A stretch of 64,000 bases of DNA, taken from the NCBI RefSeq assembly GCF_034263275.1, contig NZ_CP139559.1:868001-932000 (forward strand). The letters run 5' to 3'. The notes below the pieces were generated by a model. It saw nothing but the letters and a program-made list of their open reading frames with translations, did not search any database and was not told the origin of the DNA. The position numbers and the translations under genes are program-made. Origin of the DNA: Mucilaginibacter sp. cycad4. GTDB taxonomy: Bacteria > Bacteroidota > Bacteroidia > Sphingobacteriales > Sphingobacteriaceae. Below, piece after piece: positions 17,701 through 26,051 of the stretch; within the stretch, counting starts at the first letter, position 1, and every line of letters starts with the position of its first letter.

Positions 17701-18065
17701 GGGCGTTTTTCTATCCTTACCGATATTTCCCGGCCTTCAAGGTTGTACTCAAGCGCCAGGTTTTTCTTCAGATCGGTTAACACACTGCCCAGGGGGGCGT
17801 TGCTGAATTTAAGGTTGTTAACTTTTGTTTTTTTAGCGGCTTCCTTATCGTAAAAAAAATCATACGCCGATTGCTTTTTCAATTGAACCAATACCTCATC
17901 TAAATTGGCCGAAGCTATGGTAAGACTTACAGGGTTGCGAAGCTGGCTGATATTTGCCTGGGCACCGGCTTGGGATATGGAATAAAAAACAATAAAAAAG
18001 AGTAATTGAACTGTGAAATGGATTTTTTTTTGTTTGAAGAACTTATTATTAGTAAATACGTACAT
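14772..18065 (-). CDS. TonB-dependent receptor with STN and carboxypeptidase-like N-terminal domains
   Basis: 1097 residues. After a signal peptide (to about residue 36, QAGAQ) come an STN signalling domain (about 47-97, LDEVLVQLKKQS.. FFYDKE), a carboxypeptidase-D-like domain (about 133-213, ITGKVLDDKGETLPGATIKL), a plug (about 240-345, with LTRVSGLQVSQNRFVVVRGM and LLNGAPLP) and a long beta-barrel ending LNFIYRF. The STN domain fits the FecR gene that lies 85 bases upstream on the same strand, since STN domains talk to FecR across the periplasm. It differs from SusC: no SusD gene follows; instead a beta-helix lipoprotein does. Ligand unknown. Confidence 0.92.
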   Translation of the reverse strand: MYVFTNNKFFKQKKIHFTVQLLFFIVFYSISQAGAQANISQLRNPVSLTIASANLDEVLVQLKKQSAYDFFYDKEAAKKTKVNNLKFSNAPLGSVLTDLKKNLALEYNLEGREISVRIEKRPTQTPAKQQKDGKITGKVLDDKGETLPGATIKLIEANKAMQSGPDGSYLFVVPQGTYTIEITYISFQSQRISGIVVNEDKSTPLDIALKPASNALSEVVIRSDYKKASIEGLYARQKNNAAVSDGITAEQISRTPDNNTAQVLTRVSGLQVSQNRFVVVRGMSDRYNNVLLNGAPLPSSEPNRRDFAFDVIPSSLVDNIVVNKTATPDLTGEFTGGLVQITTKDIPDENSVQLTIGGGYNNRATGKDFISGHRGTANYFGFANDYQRKPTGMSLGAYDNLALRIVDNSATAGQKAQVAKFLGTLPDNWALQKYTAQPIQSYQFTAAHSFPFKDNSTLGVIAALTYRNEQLNNQHDVNILTDKDYKGTDYIFNTLWGGSLNLAYTSGRNKFTLKNTYNRRFNDEYFTFAGANLSDSRYGNGYSDQTIINQLFQTNFTGEHTLGKRGIKADYGFALATVNRDQPFSRLMYQVKATDSQYPDYYSYNFNDANINYGNIFYSNLAEKRYTWQTNLQFPFHLRQLNQSVKIGYQGSYRRADFGADFYRIKNTPFNAAGDSQYEGLAYYDVYNPKQFANGNLYLYPTVAQGNGITSFGAGSGYRGRQNLNAFYGMVDLKPLKNLRLIMGMRYERNQQNVFTTTRGKADAGGTYPVVDSLIQSKNNDWLPSVNAIYALSPKMNVRAAYYKTVARPDFRELSFFSYFDYDLFVTVSGSNLKRTTVQNFDLRYEFYPSPGEIISVSGFHKKFTSPIEVVVSTSSSRYQYYVNLQSAKNTGFEVDARKSLNFISPSSFFKDLYLSGNFTYIDASVDLGTAFNKDADGKVVSSKRNRPLVGQSPYIINAGILYTGSHFGFNATYNRFGQRIVYASPDRSEDLYENGRNVIDLQLSYKFMKDNKAEFRLNVSNLLNSQMFYYRNHYQADKAQTGQPIPTVQPYPGDGTAPLPVEQIDPKGTKYNARYDTKIYTWQYGTTSTLNFIYRF

Positions 18066-18150
18066 AAATTTTTTGATAACGTTTTTCGAGGACTTATTTC
18101 AAAATTTAGGGGATACCGTTGCCGCGGTATTCCCATTTTTTAATATAGGG

Positions 18151-19143
18151 TTAGTCGGTTATGATATATTCATGCTCTCCCTTCTTTTTAAATTTCAATC
18201 CGTGTATAAACAGTACCCTGCGCAACACTTCGTCGGCTGTGTTGCGGGTATAAGCTCCGGTTATCATTTTGTTTTTAAGTAATGAACTGTCTTTAAAATC
18301 AATGTGTACGGCGTATGCATCGGCTATGCGGTTAATTGCTGTAGACAGCGGTATATTGTCGAAAACCATTTTACCACTGGTAAACGCATCCATTTTGCCA
18401 TCAACCTGAACATTATGCACATCGATATTAGTACTGCTGTTGTTGTAACTAAGCAATTGCCCGGGCGTAAGCACCAGGTGCTGGCTGCCCGATGATACCT
18501 GTACACGCCCGCGCACAAGCAGCACATTGATATTTTTTTCGTTTTTGTAAGCTGTTATATTAAATGCAGTGCCCAAAACACGGGTAATGATATTGCCCGA
18601 TGTAACCCTGAAGGGCTTGGCTGCATCATGGCTTACATCAAAAAAAGCCTCGCCGGTCATGGTAACCTCCCTGCTGCTATCCGAAAAATTGCTTTTATTA
18701 TAGCTAATAGAAGAGTTAGGATTAAGCCAAACCCGGGTACCATCGCTTAACACAATTTTATGAGTGAAATTTTCGCGGTTACTGACGGTAACCAGTTGTT
18801 GCGTTCTTTCATTTTTGTTATTCCCGGTAAGCCAGTAAGCTATACCAACGGTCATAAGTAAAACTATGCCGGCTGCAACGCGATAGACAGTCGCGGGTTT
18901 CCAACTTATTATTTTTCGTTGTTCCGGTTTATCAATAACTGAGCTGAGCCGGTCAAAAAACTGTTTTTTTAAAGGTGCCGGGCTTTCGACCCGGTTGCCC
19001 ATTGCGGCCTGTTCCATAATATACTCATCCAATACCGACTGATCATCCTGCTCTAAATATTTTAAAACCTGCTTTTTTTCATCAAGGGTACAATTCCCTT
19101 CAAAATATTTTTTGAGTAATGTTTTGGTGATCGTGTCGGCCAT
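18151..19143 (-). CDS. FecR-family anti-sigma regulator
   Basis: 330 residues: a cytoplasmic N-terminal domain (1-80) that would hold a sigma factor, one membrane span (about 87-105, YRVAAGIVLLMTVGIAYWL), a FecR domain (about 116-215, with LSDGTRVWLNPNSSISY and VTMTGEAFFDVSHD) and a C-terminal DUF4974 (about 258-328). It relays the state of the TonB receptor encoded after it. Unusually no ECF sigma gene lies upstream on this strand; the neighbour in that direction is a divergent protease gene. Confidence 0.93.
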   Translation of the reverse strand: MADTITKTLLKKYFEGNCTLDEKKQVLKYLEQDDQSVLDEYIMEQAAMGNRVESPAPLKKQFFDRLSSVIDKPEQRKIISWKPATVYRVAAGIVLLMTVGIAYWLTGNNKNERTQQLVTVSNRENFTHKIVLSDGTRVWLNPNSSISYNKSNFSDSSREVTMTGEAFFDVSHDAAKPFRVTSGNIITRVLGTAFNITAYKNEKNINVLLVRGRVQVSSGSQHLVLTPGQLLSYNNSSTNIDVHNVQVDGKMDAFTSGKMVFDNIPLSTAINRIADAYAVHIDFKDSSLLKNKMITGAYTRNTADEVLRRVLFIHGLKFKKKGEHEYIITD

Positions 19144-19325
19144 GTGGTGGTGTGTTTGCTTTCTTTCTTTCTTTATTACTGGTAATACGCCGGGGACGAT
19201 CTGATTCCCTATTGGGTTTTTGATCTTTTTTAATTTGGCACTATCAGCACAAAAATTATCAACCTCAATAGGGAATAGATCCTTACTATGCGTATAGTAG
19301 TCAGGAATTGCTCAAATTGATAAAA

Positions 19326-20714
19326 ATGAAGGTTAATGCCCGCTCTCTGTTTTTTTATTTAATGTTGATAATGATCACTGCGCTGTCGTGCAAAAAAGAA
19401 AATGTCGTCTCCGGTAATTTGCCAGCCAGCCGGCAATGGATCCTGGATAGCATGCAGGTATACTATTACTGGAATGAAACTTTACCTAAAGATCCCTCAG
19501 AAAATAATTCGGTGACCTCATTTTTCAAAGGCCTGCTTAACAGTGCCGACAGGTTCTCATACCTTGATGATCCGGATGAGATAAAAACTGAATACTCCTC
19601 GTTCGGGTATTACGGGTTTGATTATGCGTTATTGACCTCTGCCACAGCTCCCGGAACACTAACAGCTACAGTAACTTTGGTGGTGCCGGGCAGTGCAGCA
19701 GACAAAGCCGGGTTAAAGCGGGGCGATTTTTTTAACGCGGTTAACGATATTGTCATTAACAATACCACCAGTAGTGAGGTGCAGCACATTTTGAAACAGG
19801 GTGGCAATATTAAGCTGCAATTAGCCAGGTTAAATGCCGGGACCTTTATCAACACAGGAACACTTACCCTGTCCGCCCTTTATTTTACCGAACAGCCGGT
19901 ATATCTTACCAAAACATTTAGCTCGGCAGGGAAAAAAACGGGCTATGTTTTTTATGATGCCTTTAACGGTGTATTTGATCGCAATATGCTCGATTCGTTG
20001 CAAAAATTGGGATCAGCCGGAATTTCAAACCTCATTATCGATCTCCGTTATAATCCCGGCGGTGATGTATCTTCGGCGGCTAAGATAGCAGGGGTATTAA
20101 CCCCTACCGAGGCATCCCAGACGTTTGTTATATACCAGGCCAACAAAAACGGGGGGCGGAGCAACCGCACTTTTCAGCAAACCATGCTCGAAAACGATTA
20201 TCAGCCCCAGTTATTTTCGGAAATTAAAAGCAGGCGCATATCCCCGGAAAAGATAATAGTGCTCACCACAGCTGCAACTGCTTCATCAGCCGAGTTGCTG
20301 ATTAACACATTAAAGCCCTATGCCTCGGTTATACAAATCGGGCAAACAACCATAGGAAAAGATATGGCAAGTTTTGCTATTGCCGATGAGCGTAAGCCCG
20401 CCCTTGTAAACCTGGTGCTTCATCCGCTTGTATTTAAGTTATATGATGCCAACGGAAACGGGGACTACAGCAGTGGCCTGGTACCAGATTACCAGGTTGA
20501 TGAATTTTCCGAACTCCCGCTTAAACAATTTGGGGATCCGGCCGATCCTTTGCTGAACAAGGCACTTACATTAACAGGTAATTTAACTACAGCAACAGTT
20601 ACAAAAAATAAAATAGCACTTAACGCAACCACTAATACAACACTAACCTACCACTCGGCGCTGGAACGGGCTGTGCATGCGGCTCCGGTTAGTGTTCGGC
20701 ATGTTAAACGATAG
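19326..20714 (+). CDS. S41-family (C-terminal processing) peptidase lipoprotein with PDZ domain
   Basis: 462 residues from the ATG at 19326, chosen because it begins a clean lipoprotein signal (LIMITALSCKKEN). A PDZ-like region (about 110-195, VVPGSAADKAGLKRGDFFNAVND) precedes the S41 domain (LIIDLRYNPGGDVSSAA). The catalytic Ser is in ATASSAELLINTL and the Lys in IGKDMAS. Such proteases trim or degrade periplasmic proteins near the C-terminus. It is divergent from the FecR gene, with a shared 180-base promoter region. Confidence 0.88.
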   Translation: MKVNARSLFFYLMLIMITALSCKKENVVSGNLPASRQWILDSMQVYYYWNETLPKDPSENNSVTSFFKGLLNSADRFSYLDDPDEIKTEYSSFGYYGFDYALLTSATAPGTLTATVTLVVPGSAADKAGLKRGDFFNAVNDIVINNTTSSEVQHILKQGGNIKLQLARLNAGTFINTGTLTLSALYFTEQPVYLTKTFSSAGKKTGYVFYDAFNGVFDRNMLDSLQKLGSAGISNLIIDLRYNPGGDVSSAAKIAGVLTPTEASQTFVIYQANKNGGRSNRTFQQTMLENDYQPQLFSEIKSRRISPEKIIVLTTAATASSAELLINTLKPYASVIQIGQTTIGKDMASFAIADERKPALVNLVLHPLVFKLYDANGNGDYSSGLVPDYQVDEFSELPLKQFGDPADPLLNKALTLTGNLTTATVTKNKIALNATTNTTLTYHSALERAVHAAPVSVRHVKR

Positions 20715-20790
20715 CCTCTTTTGCAATGATTTTTTAAAAGTTAATAATACCGGGTACAATTGCTTAGCGGGGAGGCTTGTCCTGTAGGCC

Positions 20791-20812
20791 CCCGAACAAG
20801 TTTGGGATGACG
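20791..20812. repeat. Degenerate half copy of the palindromic repeat family
   Basis: The string CCCGAACAAGTTTGGGATGACG at this site resembles the right arm of the repeat family found at 47011-47597 and 57863-58783, with a few changes. Only one arm is clear. Confidence 0.45.
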
Positions 20813-20924
20813 CTTTTTTAAATAGCCGGCCATACTTTCCGCTTTTATCAGAAATATTTACTTTAGCCACACAAAGCAAATCGCCAAAAAACTTTGTGCC
20901 TTTGCGAGAGAAAAGTCAAATACC

Positions 20925-21374
20925 ATGAACTATACCCCAATTTGCAAAGCTTTCAATGATTTAACCGTTACCGAGTTGTACCAATTATTAAAACTCAGGA
21001 GCGAGGTATTTGTAGTGGAACAAAATTGTGTGTTTTTAGATGCCGATGGTAAAGATTATGCCTGCCATCATCTGCTGCTGTTTGATGAGGATCAGGAGCT
21101 GATGGCCTATGCCCGTATTGTACCCGCTGGTAAATCATATGCCGAAGCGTCAATAGGGCGTATAGTAAGCAGCAAAAAGGTACGCGGTACAGGTGCAGGT
21201 AAAATACTAACCCAAACCGCTATCGATCAAACAAAAAAGATTTATGGAGATGTGCCTATCCGGATAGGGGCACAGTACTATGCTGTCAAATTTTATGAAC
21301 AGTCGGGCTTTAAAATTGATGGTGAAATTTATGATGAGGATGGTATCGACCATATTGAAATGATCCTGGCCTGA
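20925..21374 (+). CDS. elaA: ElaA-like GNAT N-acetyltransferase
   Basis: 149 residues. LRSEVFVVEQNCVFLDADGK near the N-terminus and SIGRIVSSKKVRGTGAGKIL in the middle are the ElaA signature and the acetyl-CoA pyrophosphate loop (RGTGAG). The end, GAQYYAVKFYEQSGFKIDGE.. DGIDHIEM, is also typical. Substrate unknown for the family. It stands alone between a protease lipoprotein and Dps. Confidence 0.88.
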   Translation: MNYTPICKAFNDLTVTELYQLLKLRSEVFVVEQNCVFLDADGKDYACHHLLLFDEDQELMAYARIVPAGKSYAEASIGRIVSSKKVRGTGAGKILTQTAIDQTKKIYGDVPIRIGAQYYAVKFYEQSGFKIDGEIYDEDGIDHIEMILA

Positions 21375-21723
21375 TAGATCATCTGCCTGAAAATAGCTTT
21401 TAACGATTGTTTTTGTCTGCTTGCTAAGTTGACGCCGGCTGTAAATGCAATACGACTAATTTCATGATGCTACTCCCGAAATCTGCATACTGCGGAGGCC
21501 ATGATCCGCGGGGCCCTGGTGTTTACCATGCTTGTATTGTCATCTATTGATTAGGATTTGTCATACACATACCATGATCATGATGTACTGTTGATTTTTT
21601 ACTTTGAGGTAACCGCATTTACGTTATATTGGCACCGCAAAAAGGCTGTTCAGCAGGTGTAAGCATTCACCAAAATATGAATATGTCTTAACACGAAAAT
21701 AACAATCACAAAATACATATATC
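21375..21723. other. Intergenic region upstream of dps
   Basis: No gene is seen in this 349-base gap. The downstream part contains the candidate dps promoter listed separately. No repeat or strong hairpin recognised. Confidence 0.5.
21603..21632 (+). promoter_or_regulatory. Candidate Bacteroidota-type promoter for dps
   Basis: TTTG at 21603-21606 and TATATTGG at 21625-21632, separated by 18 bases, resemble the -33 (TTTG) and -7 (TAnnTTTG) elements of the housekeeping sigma factor in this phylum. It would leave a leader of about 85 bases before the dps start. The second element has one mismatch. Confidence 0.35.
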
Positions 21724-22197
21724 ATGAAAACAAACATCGGAATTAACGAGGCAGACCGCCAGGCCGTTTCAGATCAGTTAGCCAAATTACTGGCTGACGA
21801 ATTTGTGCTGTACACCAAAACCCGTAACGCCCACTGGAATATTGAAGGTCCCGACTTTCACTCAATGCATGTGTTTTTTGAACAGCAATACAATGAGCTT
21901 GATGAAATTATGGACAGCGTGGCCGAACGCATCCGTAAAATAGGTCATTACGCACCGGCTACTTTAACCCAGTTGTTACAGCTTACCCATTTAACCGAGA
22001 AACTCGATCACAAAAACGATAGCCCGGGCTTTTTGAAAGAATTGCTTGAAGACCATGAAAGTATCATCGAGTTTATCCGCGGTAATATCAACCCTTTCGT
22101 TAATCAGTTTAATGATGCCGGTACCAGCGATTTTATTACCGGCTTAATGGAAACACATGAAGGCATGGCCTGGATGCTGAGGTCACATTTCAGATAA
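21724..22197 (+). CDS. dps: Dps-family ferritin-like DNA-protection protein
   Basis: 157 residues. The inter-subunit ferroxidase ligands have the family spacing: His37 (RNAHWNIEG), His49, Glu53 (in place of the usual Asp), Asp64 and Glu68. Dps dodecamers oxidise and store iron using peroxide and can protect DNA. The N-terminal tail is short and weakly basic, so DNA binding is not obvious. It is monocistronic, followed by a long hairpin. Confidence 0.95.
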   Translation: MKTNIGINEADRQAVSDQLAKLLADEFVLYTKTRNAHWNIEGPDFHSMHVFFEQQYNELDEIMDSVAERIRKIGHYAPATLTQLLQLTHLTEKLDHKNDSPGFLKELLEDHESIIEFIRGNINPFVNQFNDAGTSDFITGLMETHEGMAWMLRSHFR

Positions 22198-22220
22198 AAT
22201 GATCCCCCGTTTAAATAACG

Positions 22221-22273
22221 CTTTTCGGCTCAAATGGTCTTCCGGATGCAAACGGAAGACCACGAGCGAAAAG
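22221..22273 (+). terminator. Two-tier hairpin after dps
   Basis: Outer arms CTTTTCGGCTC (22221-22231) and GAGCGAAAAG (22264-22273) pair with one bulge; inner arms GGTCTTCCG (22236-22244) and CGGAAGACC (22253-22261) pair perfectly. No long T run follows, so it may be a 3'-end stabiliser or a factor-dependent terminator, not a classical intrinsic one. Confidence 0.6.
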
Positions 22274-22277
22274 TAAA

Positions 22278-22454
22278 ATGATTATCTCCGTAATATCATT
22301 CAGTCTGCCCACAACAAGTTTAATTGTTGATGATAATCCCATTGTCCACGCTGCACTGAACCTCCTGCCTGATCAGGCTAATGACTTTGATATTATTTGT
22401 GAATACTGCACCGCCGGGCTAAACCTTCCGCAACTCAGGTTATTTTTTACTTGA
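22278..22454 (+). other. Possible 58-codon ORF of unknown nature
   Basis: ATG at 22278, TGA at 22452-22454. The product begins with a hydrophobic stretch and contains LIVDDNPIVHAALNLLPD, which faintly recalls a response-regulator receiver domain but is far too short. It begins just after the dps hairpin. It may be a remnant or chance. The rest of the 22198-22635 gap shows no gene. Confidence 0.2.
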
Positions 22455-22635
22455 TCCCCGGATAGGGACGGAAACGCCATCCGATAACATCATATATTTT
22501 CAAGAAAAGATAGTACAGGATGCCAAATCATGATGAAAGCTTTAGTATTGTTTTAATTATAAACTTACCGGCTTTCACATAAATCTGTATCATTTGGCCT
22601 CCGGGTTGAGTGGCTGAAATATTATAATCTTCCTG

Positions 22636-25600
22636 ATGCAAAATATCTACAAAAAGGCCTTTGTTGCACTGCTTTTGGTTAATGTGCTTGGCTTAAGCAC
22701 CAAAAGTTTTGCCCAAACTAAAATACCTAAACCAGATAAACTCTACAGCGGTTTTAAAACCACACCCGACTCTGTTCAAACCAGTGTGTACTGGTATTGG
22801 ATTTCGGGTAATGTATCTAAAGAAGGTGTGGTTAAAGACCTTGAATCGATGAAAAAGGTGGGCATCAACCGGGCGTTCATCGGTAACATTGGTTTGGATG
22901 AAATTCCCTACGGCAAGGTGAAAATGTTTTCGGCCGAGTGGTGGGATATTTTACATACGGCACTCAAAACCGCTACCAGGCTCAATATCGATATAGGTAT
23001 TTTCAACAGCCCGGGCTGGAGCCAGTCGGGCGGGCCCTGGGTTAAGCCCCAACAGGCCATGAGGTACCTTGCTTCCTCAACTTTAGCTGCTAAAGGGCCG
23101 GTAAAGCTTGATAAAAAGCTTGATCAACCTCAAAAGCAATTCCAGGATGTAAAGGTTATAGCTTTCCCGGCACCTGCGGGTTACGGAGAGCGAATGGCAA
23201 GCTCATTCATTAGTTCCTTACCTGTTGATCCGCACGTTAATAACCTCGTTGACGGCGACGAAAATACCGTGTATACCATTCCTAACAATCCAAAGCCATC
23301 AATAACTATTGATGCCGCCTCGCCATATACTGCGCGCAGCTTTGTTTTTTATCCGGCGCATAAGGCATTACGCTTTGAAGGAGAGATCCTGGCCCGTGAT
23401 GCCGCAGGCTTTTACCAAACCATCAAACATTTTGTGGTGGATAGGAGCAACCCTAACCTTAATGTCGGCTTCAGTCCGTATGCACCTGCCGCGGTTTCTA
23501 TTCCGGCAACAACAAGCCAAAGCTTTCGTATTGTATTCAGCGCAGGCTCGCAGGGCAGTGATATAGCTGAGCTTAAAATTTCGGCCTCGCCTAATGTGGA
23601 GAGTTATGCCGAAAAAACTTTGGCAAAAATGTATCAGACACCGCTGCCGTATTGGAAGGAATACCAATGGCAGCCGCAGCCGGTAGTTGATGACCAGCAA
23701 TATATGATCAATCCGCAAAAAGTGATCGATATATCCAAATATATGCAGGCTGATGGCACCCTGAAATGGGACGTACCCACCGGCAACTGGATCATTATGC
23801 GCACCGGTATGACACCCACTCAGGTTACTAACGCTCCCGCACCGCCTGAAGGCCGTGGTTTAGAAGTTGACAAAATGAGCAAAAAGCATATTGCCGAACA
23901 TTTTGACGCTTTTCTTGGCCAGATCCTGAAACGCATCCCCGCAGCCGACCGCAAAAGCTTTAAGGTAGCTGTTGAGGATAGTTACGAAACAGGCAGCCAA
24001 AACTGGACGGATGAACTGCTTAAAAACTTCAAAGCAAAATTTGGGTACGATGCCCTGCCGTACCTGCCCGTATTAAGCGGCAGCGTAGTTGGCAGCCAGG
24101 ATCAAAGCGACCGGTTTTTGTGGGATTTACGGCGTTTTATTGCAGATAAAGTTGCTTACGATTATGTTGGCGGCCTGCGGGATGTGAGCCACAAGCACGG
24201 CCTTACCACCTGGCTGGAAAACTACGGGCACTGGGGTTTTCCGGGTGAGTTTTTGCAGTACGGTGGTCAGTCGGACGAGATTGGTGGCGAGTTTTGGAGC
24301 GAGGGTGATCTGGGTAATATCGAAAACCGGGCAGCTTCGTCATCGGCGCATATCTACGGTAAAAACAAAGTTTCGGCCGAGTCGTTTACCTGTGCAGGCG
24401 GATCATTTACACGCTACCCGGCCATGATGAAACAACGTGGTGACCGCTTTTTTACCGAGGGGATTAACAATACCTTATTGCATGTATTTATCTCGCAGCC
24501 GGCCGATAACAGGGTGCCGGGGGCAAATGCCTGGTTCTCCAACGAGTTTAACCGCAACAATACCTGGTTTTATGATATGGGCATGTTTATCAGCTATATC
24601 AAACGGTGTAATTACATGCTGAGGCAGGGTAAATATGTAGCCGATGTAGCTTATTTTATCGGCGAGGATGCCCCTAAAATGACAGGTGTACGTGACCCGG
24701 AACTGCCGCAAGGCTATTCGTTTGATTATATCAATGCCGAGTTGCTGAATGGAAGAGCTAAAATTGTTAATGGCAGGCTGGCGTTGCCTGGCGGCATGAG
24801 CTACAAACTATTGGTATTGCCCAAACTGGCAACCATGCGGCCCGAACTTTTGAAAACCATTACCAGATTGGTTAATGATGGATTGACTGTATTAGGCCCC
24901 AAACCTGAGCGCTCACCAAGTCTGCAAAATTACGGCACTGCTGATGCGGAGATCAAAAAGATGGCGGCAGTACTTTGGGGTAATATCGATAGTGTTTCGG
25001 TAAATATTCATAGGTATGGCAAGGGTATGGTTATTGACGGAATGGATCTGGAGCACGCATTGAAACTGATTAATGTAACGCCCGATTGTAAGTTTAATAC
25101 CGTAGGGCAGGCGCTGTTCATTCACCGTAAACTCGGCGATGGTGATATGTATTTTGTATCCAACCAAACCGCACAATCAATAGATATTAACGCAGCTTTC
25201 AGGGTGCAGGGAAAAGCACCGGAATTTTGGGATGCCACAACCGGTGGTAGCCGTAACCTGCCCAATTATAAACAGGAGGGAGGTATTACTACTGTGCCGC
25301 TTAAACTCGATGCTTATCAAAGCATATTTATAATTTTCAGGAAACCAGCCAATGTAAACGCCGGTAAATATGAAAACTTCCCCGATCAGCAGGTTTTGGT
25401 TGACGTAAATACTCCATGGCAGGTTACCTTTGATGCTAAAAGATGGGGGCCTGCAAACCCGGTTACCTTTGATAAACTGATTGACTGGACATTGAGGCCG
25501 GAGGATGAAATTAAATATTATTCGGGCCCGGCAGTTTACCATAATACGTTTAATATTGCCCGAATTGAAAAGGACAAACACCTGCTGCTTAACCTGGAAC

Positions 25601-25878
25601 AGGTAAAAGCCATGGCCAAAGTAAAGGTGAACGGTATTGCAGTTGGCGGCGTATGGACGGCCCCTTATCAGCTTGATATAACCAATGCGCTTAAACCGGG
25701 CAATAACACCGTAGATATTGAGGTGGTGAACACCTGGGTTAACCGTTTAATTGGCGATAGTAAATTACCCGCTAATGAACGCCACACCTGGACCAACGTG
25801 AATCCATATAAGCCCGATAGCCAGCTGGAAGCTTCGGGATTAACAGGGCCGGTGACTATTAAATTGGTAGTGTATTGA
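22636..25878 (+). CDS. GH106-family alpha-L-rhamnosidase
   Basis: 1080 residues with a signal peptide (to about residue 26, KSFAQ). The N-terminal catalytic region has the family's SVYWYWISGNVSKEGVVKDL, GIFNSPGWSQSGGPW and VEDSYETGSQNWTDEL stretches; further on comes NYGHWGFPGEFLQYGGQSDE. The C-terminus has a beta-galactosidase-like jelly-roll (VKVNGIAVGGVWTAPYQLDI.. NTWVNRLIGD). GH106 enzymes cut L-rhamnose from pectins such as rhamnogalacturonan. It is 173 bases before a GH78 gene with the same orientation and presumably the same purpose. Confidence 0.9.
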   Translation: MQNIYKKAFVALLLVNVLGLSTKSFAQTKIPKPDKLYSGFKTTPDSVQTSVYWYWISGNVSKEGVVKDLESMKKVGINRAFIGNIGLDEIPYGKVKMFSAEWWDILHTALKTATRLNIDIGIFNSPGWSQSGGPWVKPQQAMRYLASSTLAAKGPVKLDKKLDQPQKQFQDVKVIAFPAPAGYGERMASSFISSLPVDPHVNNLVDGDENTVYTIPNNPKPSITIDAASPYTARSFVFYPAHKALRFEGEILARDAAGFYQTIKHFVVDRSNPNLNVGFSPYAPAAVSIPATTSQSFRIVFSAGSQGSDIAELKISASPNVESYAEKTLAKMYQTPLPYWKEYQWQPQPVVDDQQYMINPQKVIDISKYMQADGTLKWDVPTGNWIIMRTGMTPTQVTNAPAPPEGRGLEVDKMSKKHIAEHFDAFLGQILKRIPAADRKSFKVAVEDSYETGSQNWTDELLKNFKAKFGYDALPYLPVLSGSVVGSQDQSDRFLWDLRRFIADKVAYDYVGGLRDVSHKHGLTTWLENYGHWGFPGEFLQYGGQSDEIGGEFWSEGDLGNIENRAASSSAHIYGKNKVSAESFTCAGGSFTRYPAMMKQRGDRFFTEGINNTLLHVFISQPADNRVPGANAWFSNEFNRNNTWFYDMGMFISYIKRCNYMLRQGKYVADVAYFIGEDAPKMTGVRDPELPQGYSFDYINAELLNGRAKIVNGRLALPGGMSYKLLVLPKLATMRPELLKTITRLVNDGLTVLGPKPERSPSLQNYGTADAEIKKMAAVLWGNIDSVSVNIHRYGKGMVIDGMDLEHALKLINVTPDCKFNTVGQALFIHRKLGDGDMYFVSNQTAQSIDINAAFRVQGKAPEFWDATTGGSRNLPNYKQEGGITTVPLKLDAYQSIFIIFRKPANVNAGKYENFPDQQVLVDVNTPWQVTFDAKRWGPANPVTFDKLIDWTLRPEDEIKYYSGPAVYHNTFNIARIEKDKHLLLNLEQVKAMAKVKVNGIAVGGVWTAPYQLDITNALKPGNNTVDIEVVNTWVNRLIGDSKLPANERHTWTNVNPYKPDSQLEASGLTGPVTIKLVVY

Positions 25879-25930
25879 TAAAAACGGCCGGGCGGCGGTG
25901 GTAAAAAGCAAGGACTTGTGCGATTCCCGT

Positions 25931-26014
25931 CTTGAGAGGGGCGGAAGGGTGTATTTCTTTCGCGCGACGAAACACACCCCTGCCACCATGCTTTCCACCG
26001 CACCCCCTCTCAAG
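25931..26014. repeat. Nested inverted repeat between the two rhamnosidase genes
   Basis: Outer arms CTTGAGAGGGG (25931-25941) and CCCCTCTCAAG (26004-26014) are exact inverse copies. Inner arms AGGGTGTATTT and AAACACACCCCT (around 25946-25956 and 25969-25981) also pair. This makes a cruciform-like 84-base unit in the 173-base gap. It is distinct from the other repeat families in the window. Confidence 0.7.
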
Positions 26015-26051
26015 AGGGTAGCTTTTAAAACATTGTAAAAAGGCATTTTAA

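Noticed and set aside
15700..17853. Several plus-strand ORFs across the TonB receptor gene
   Set aside because: They are shadows of a well-supported minus-strand gene.
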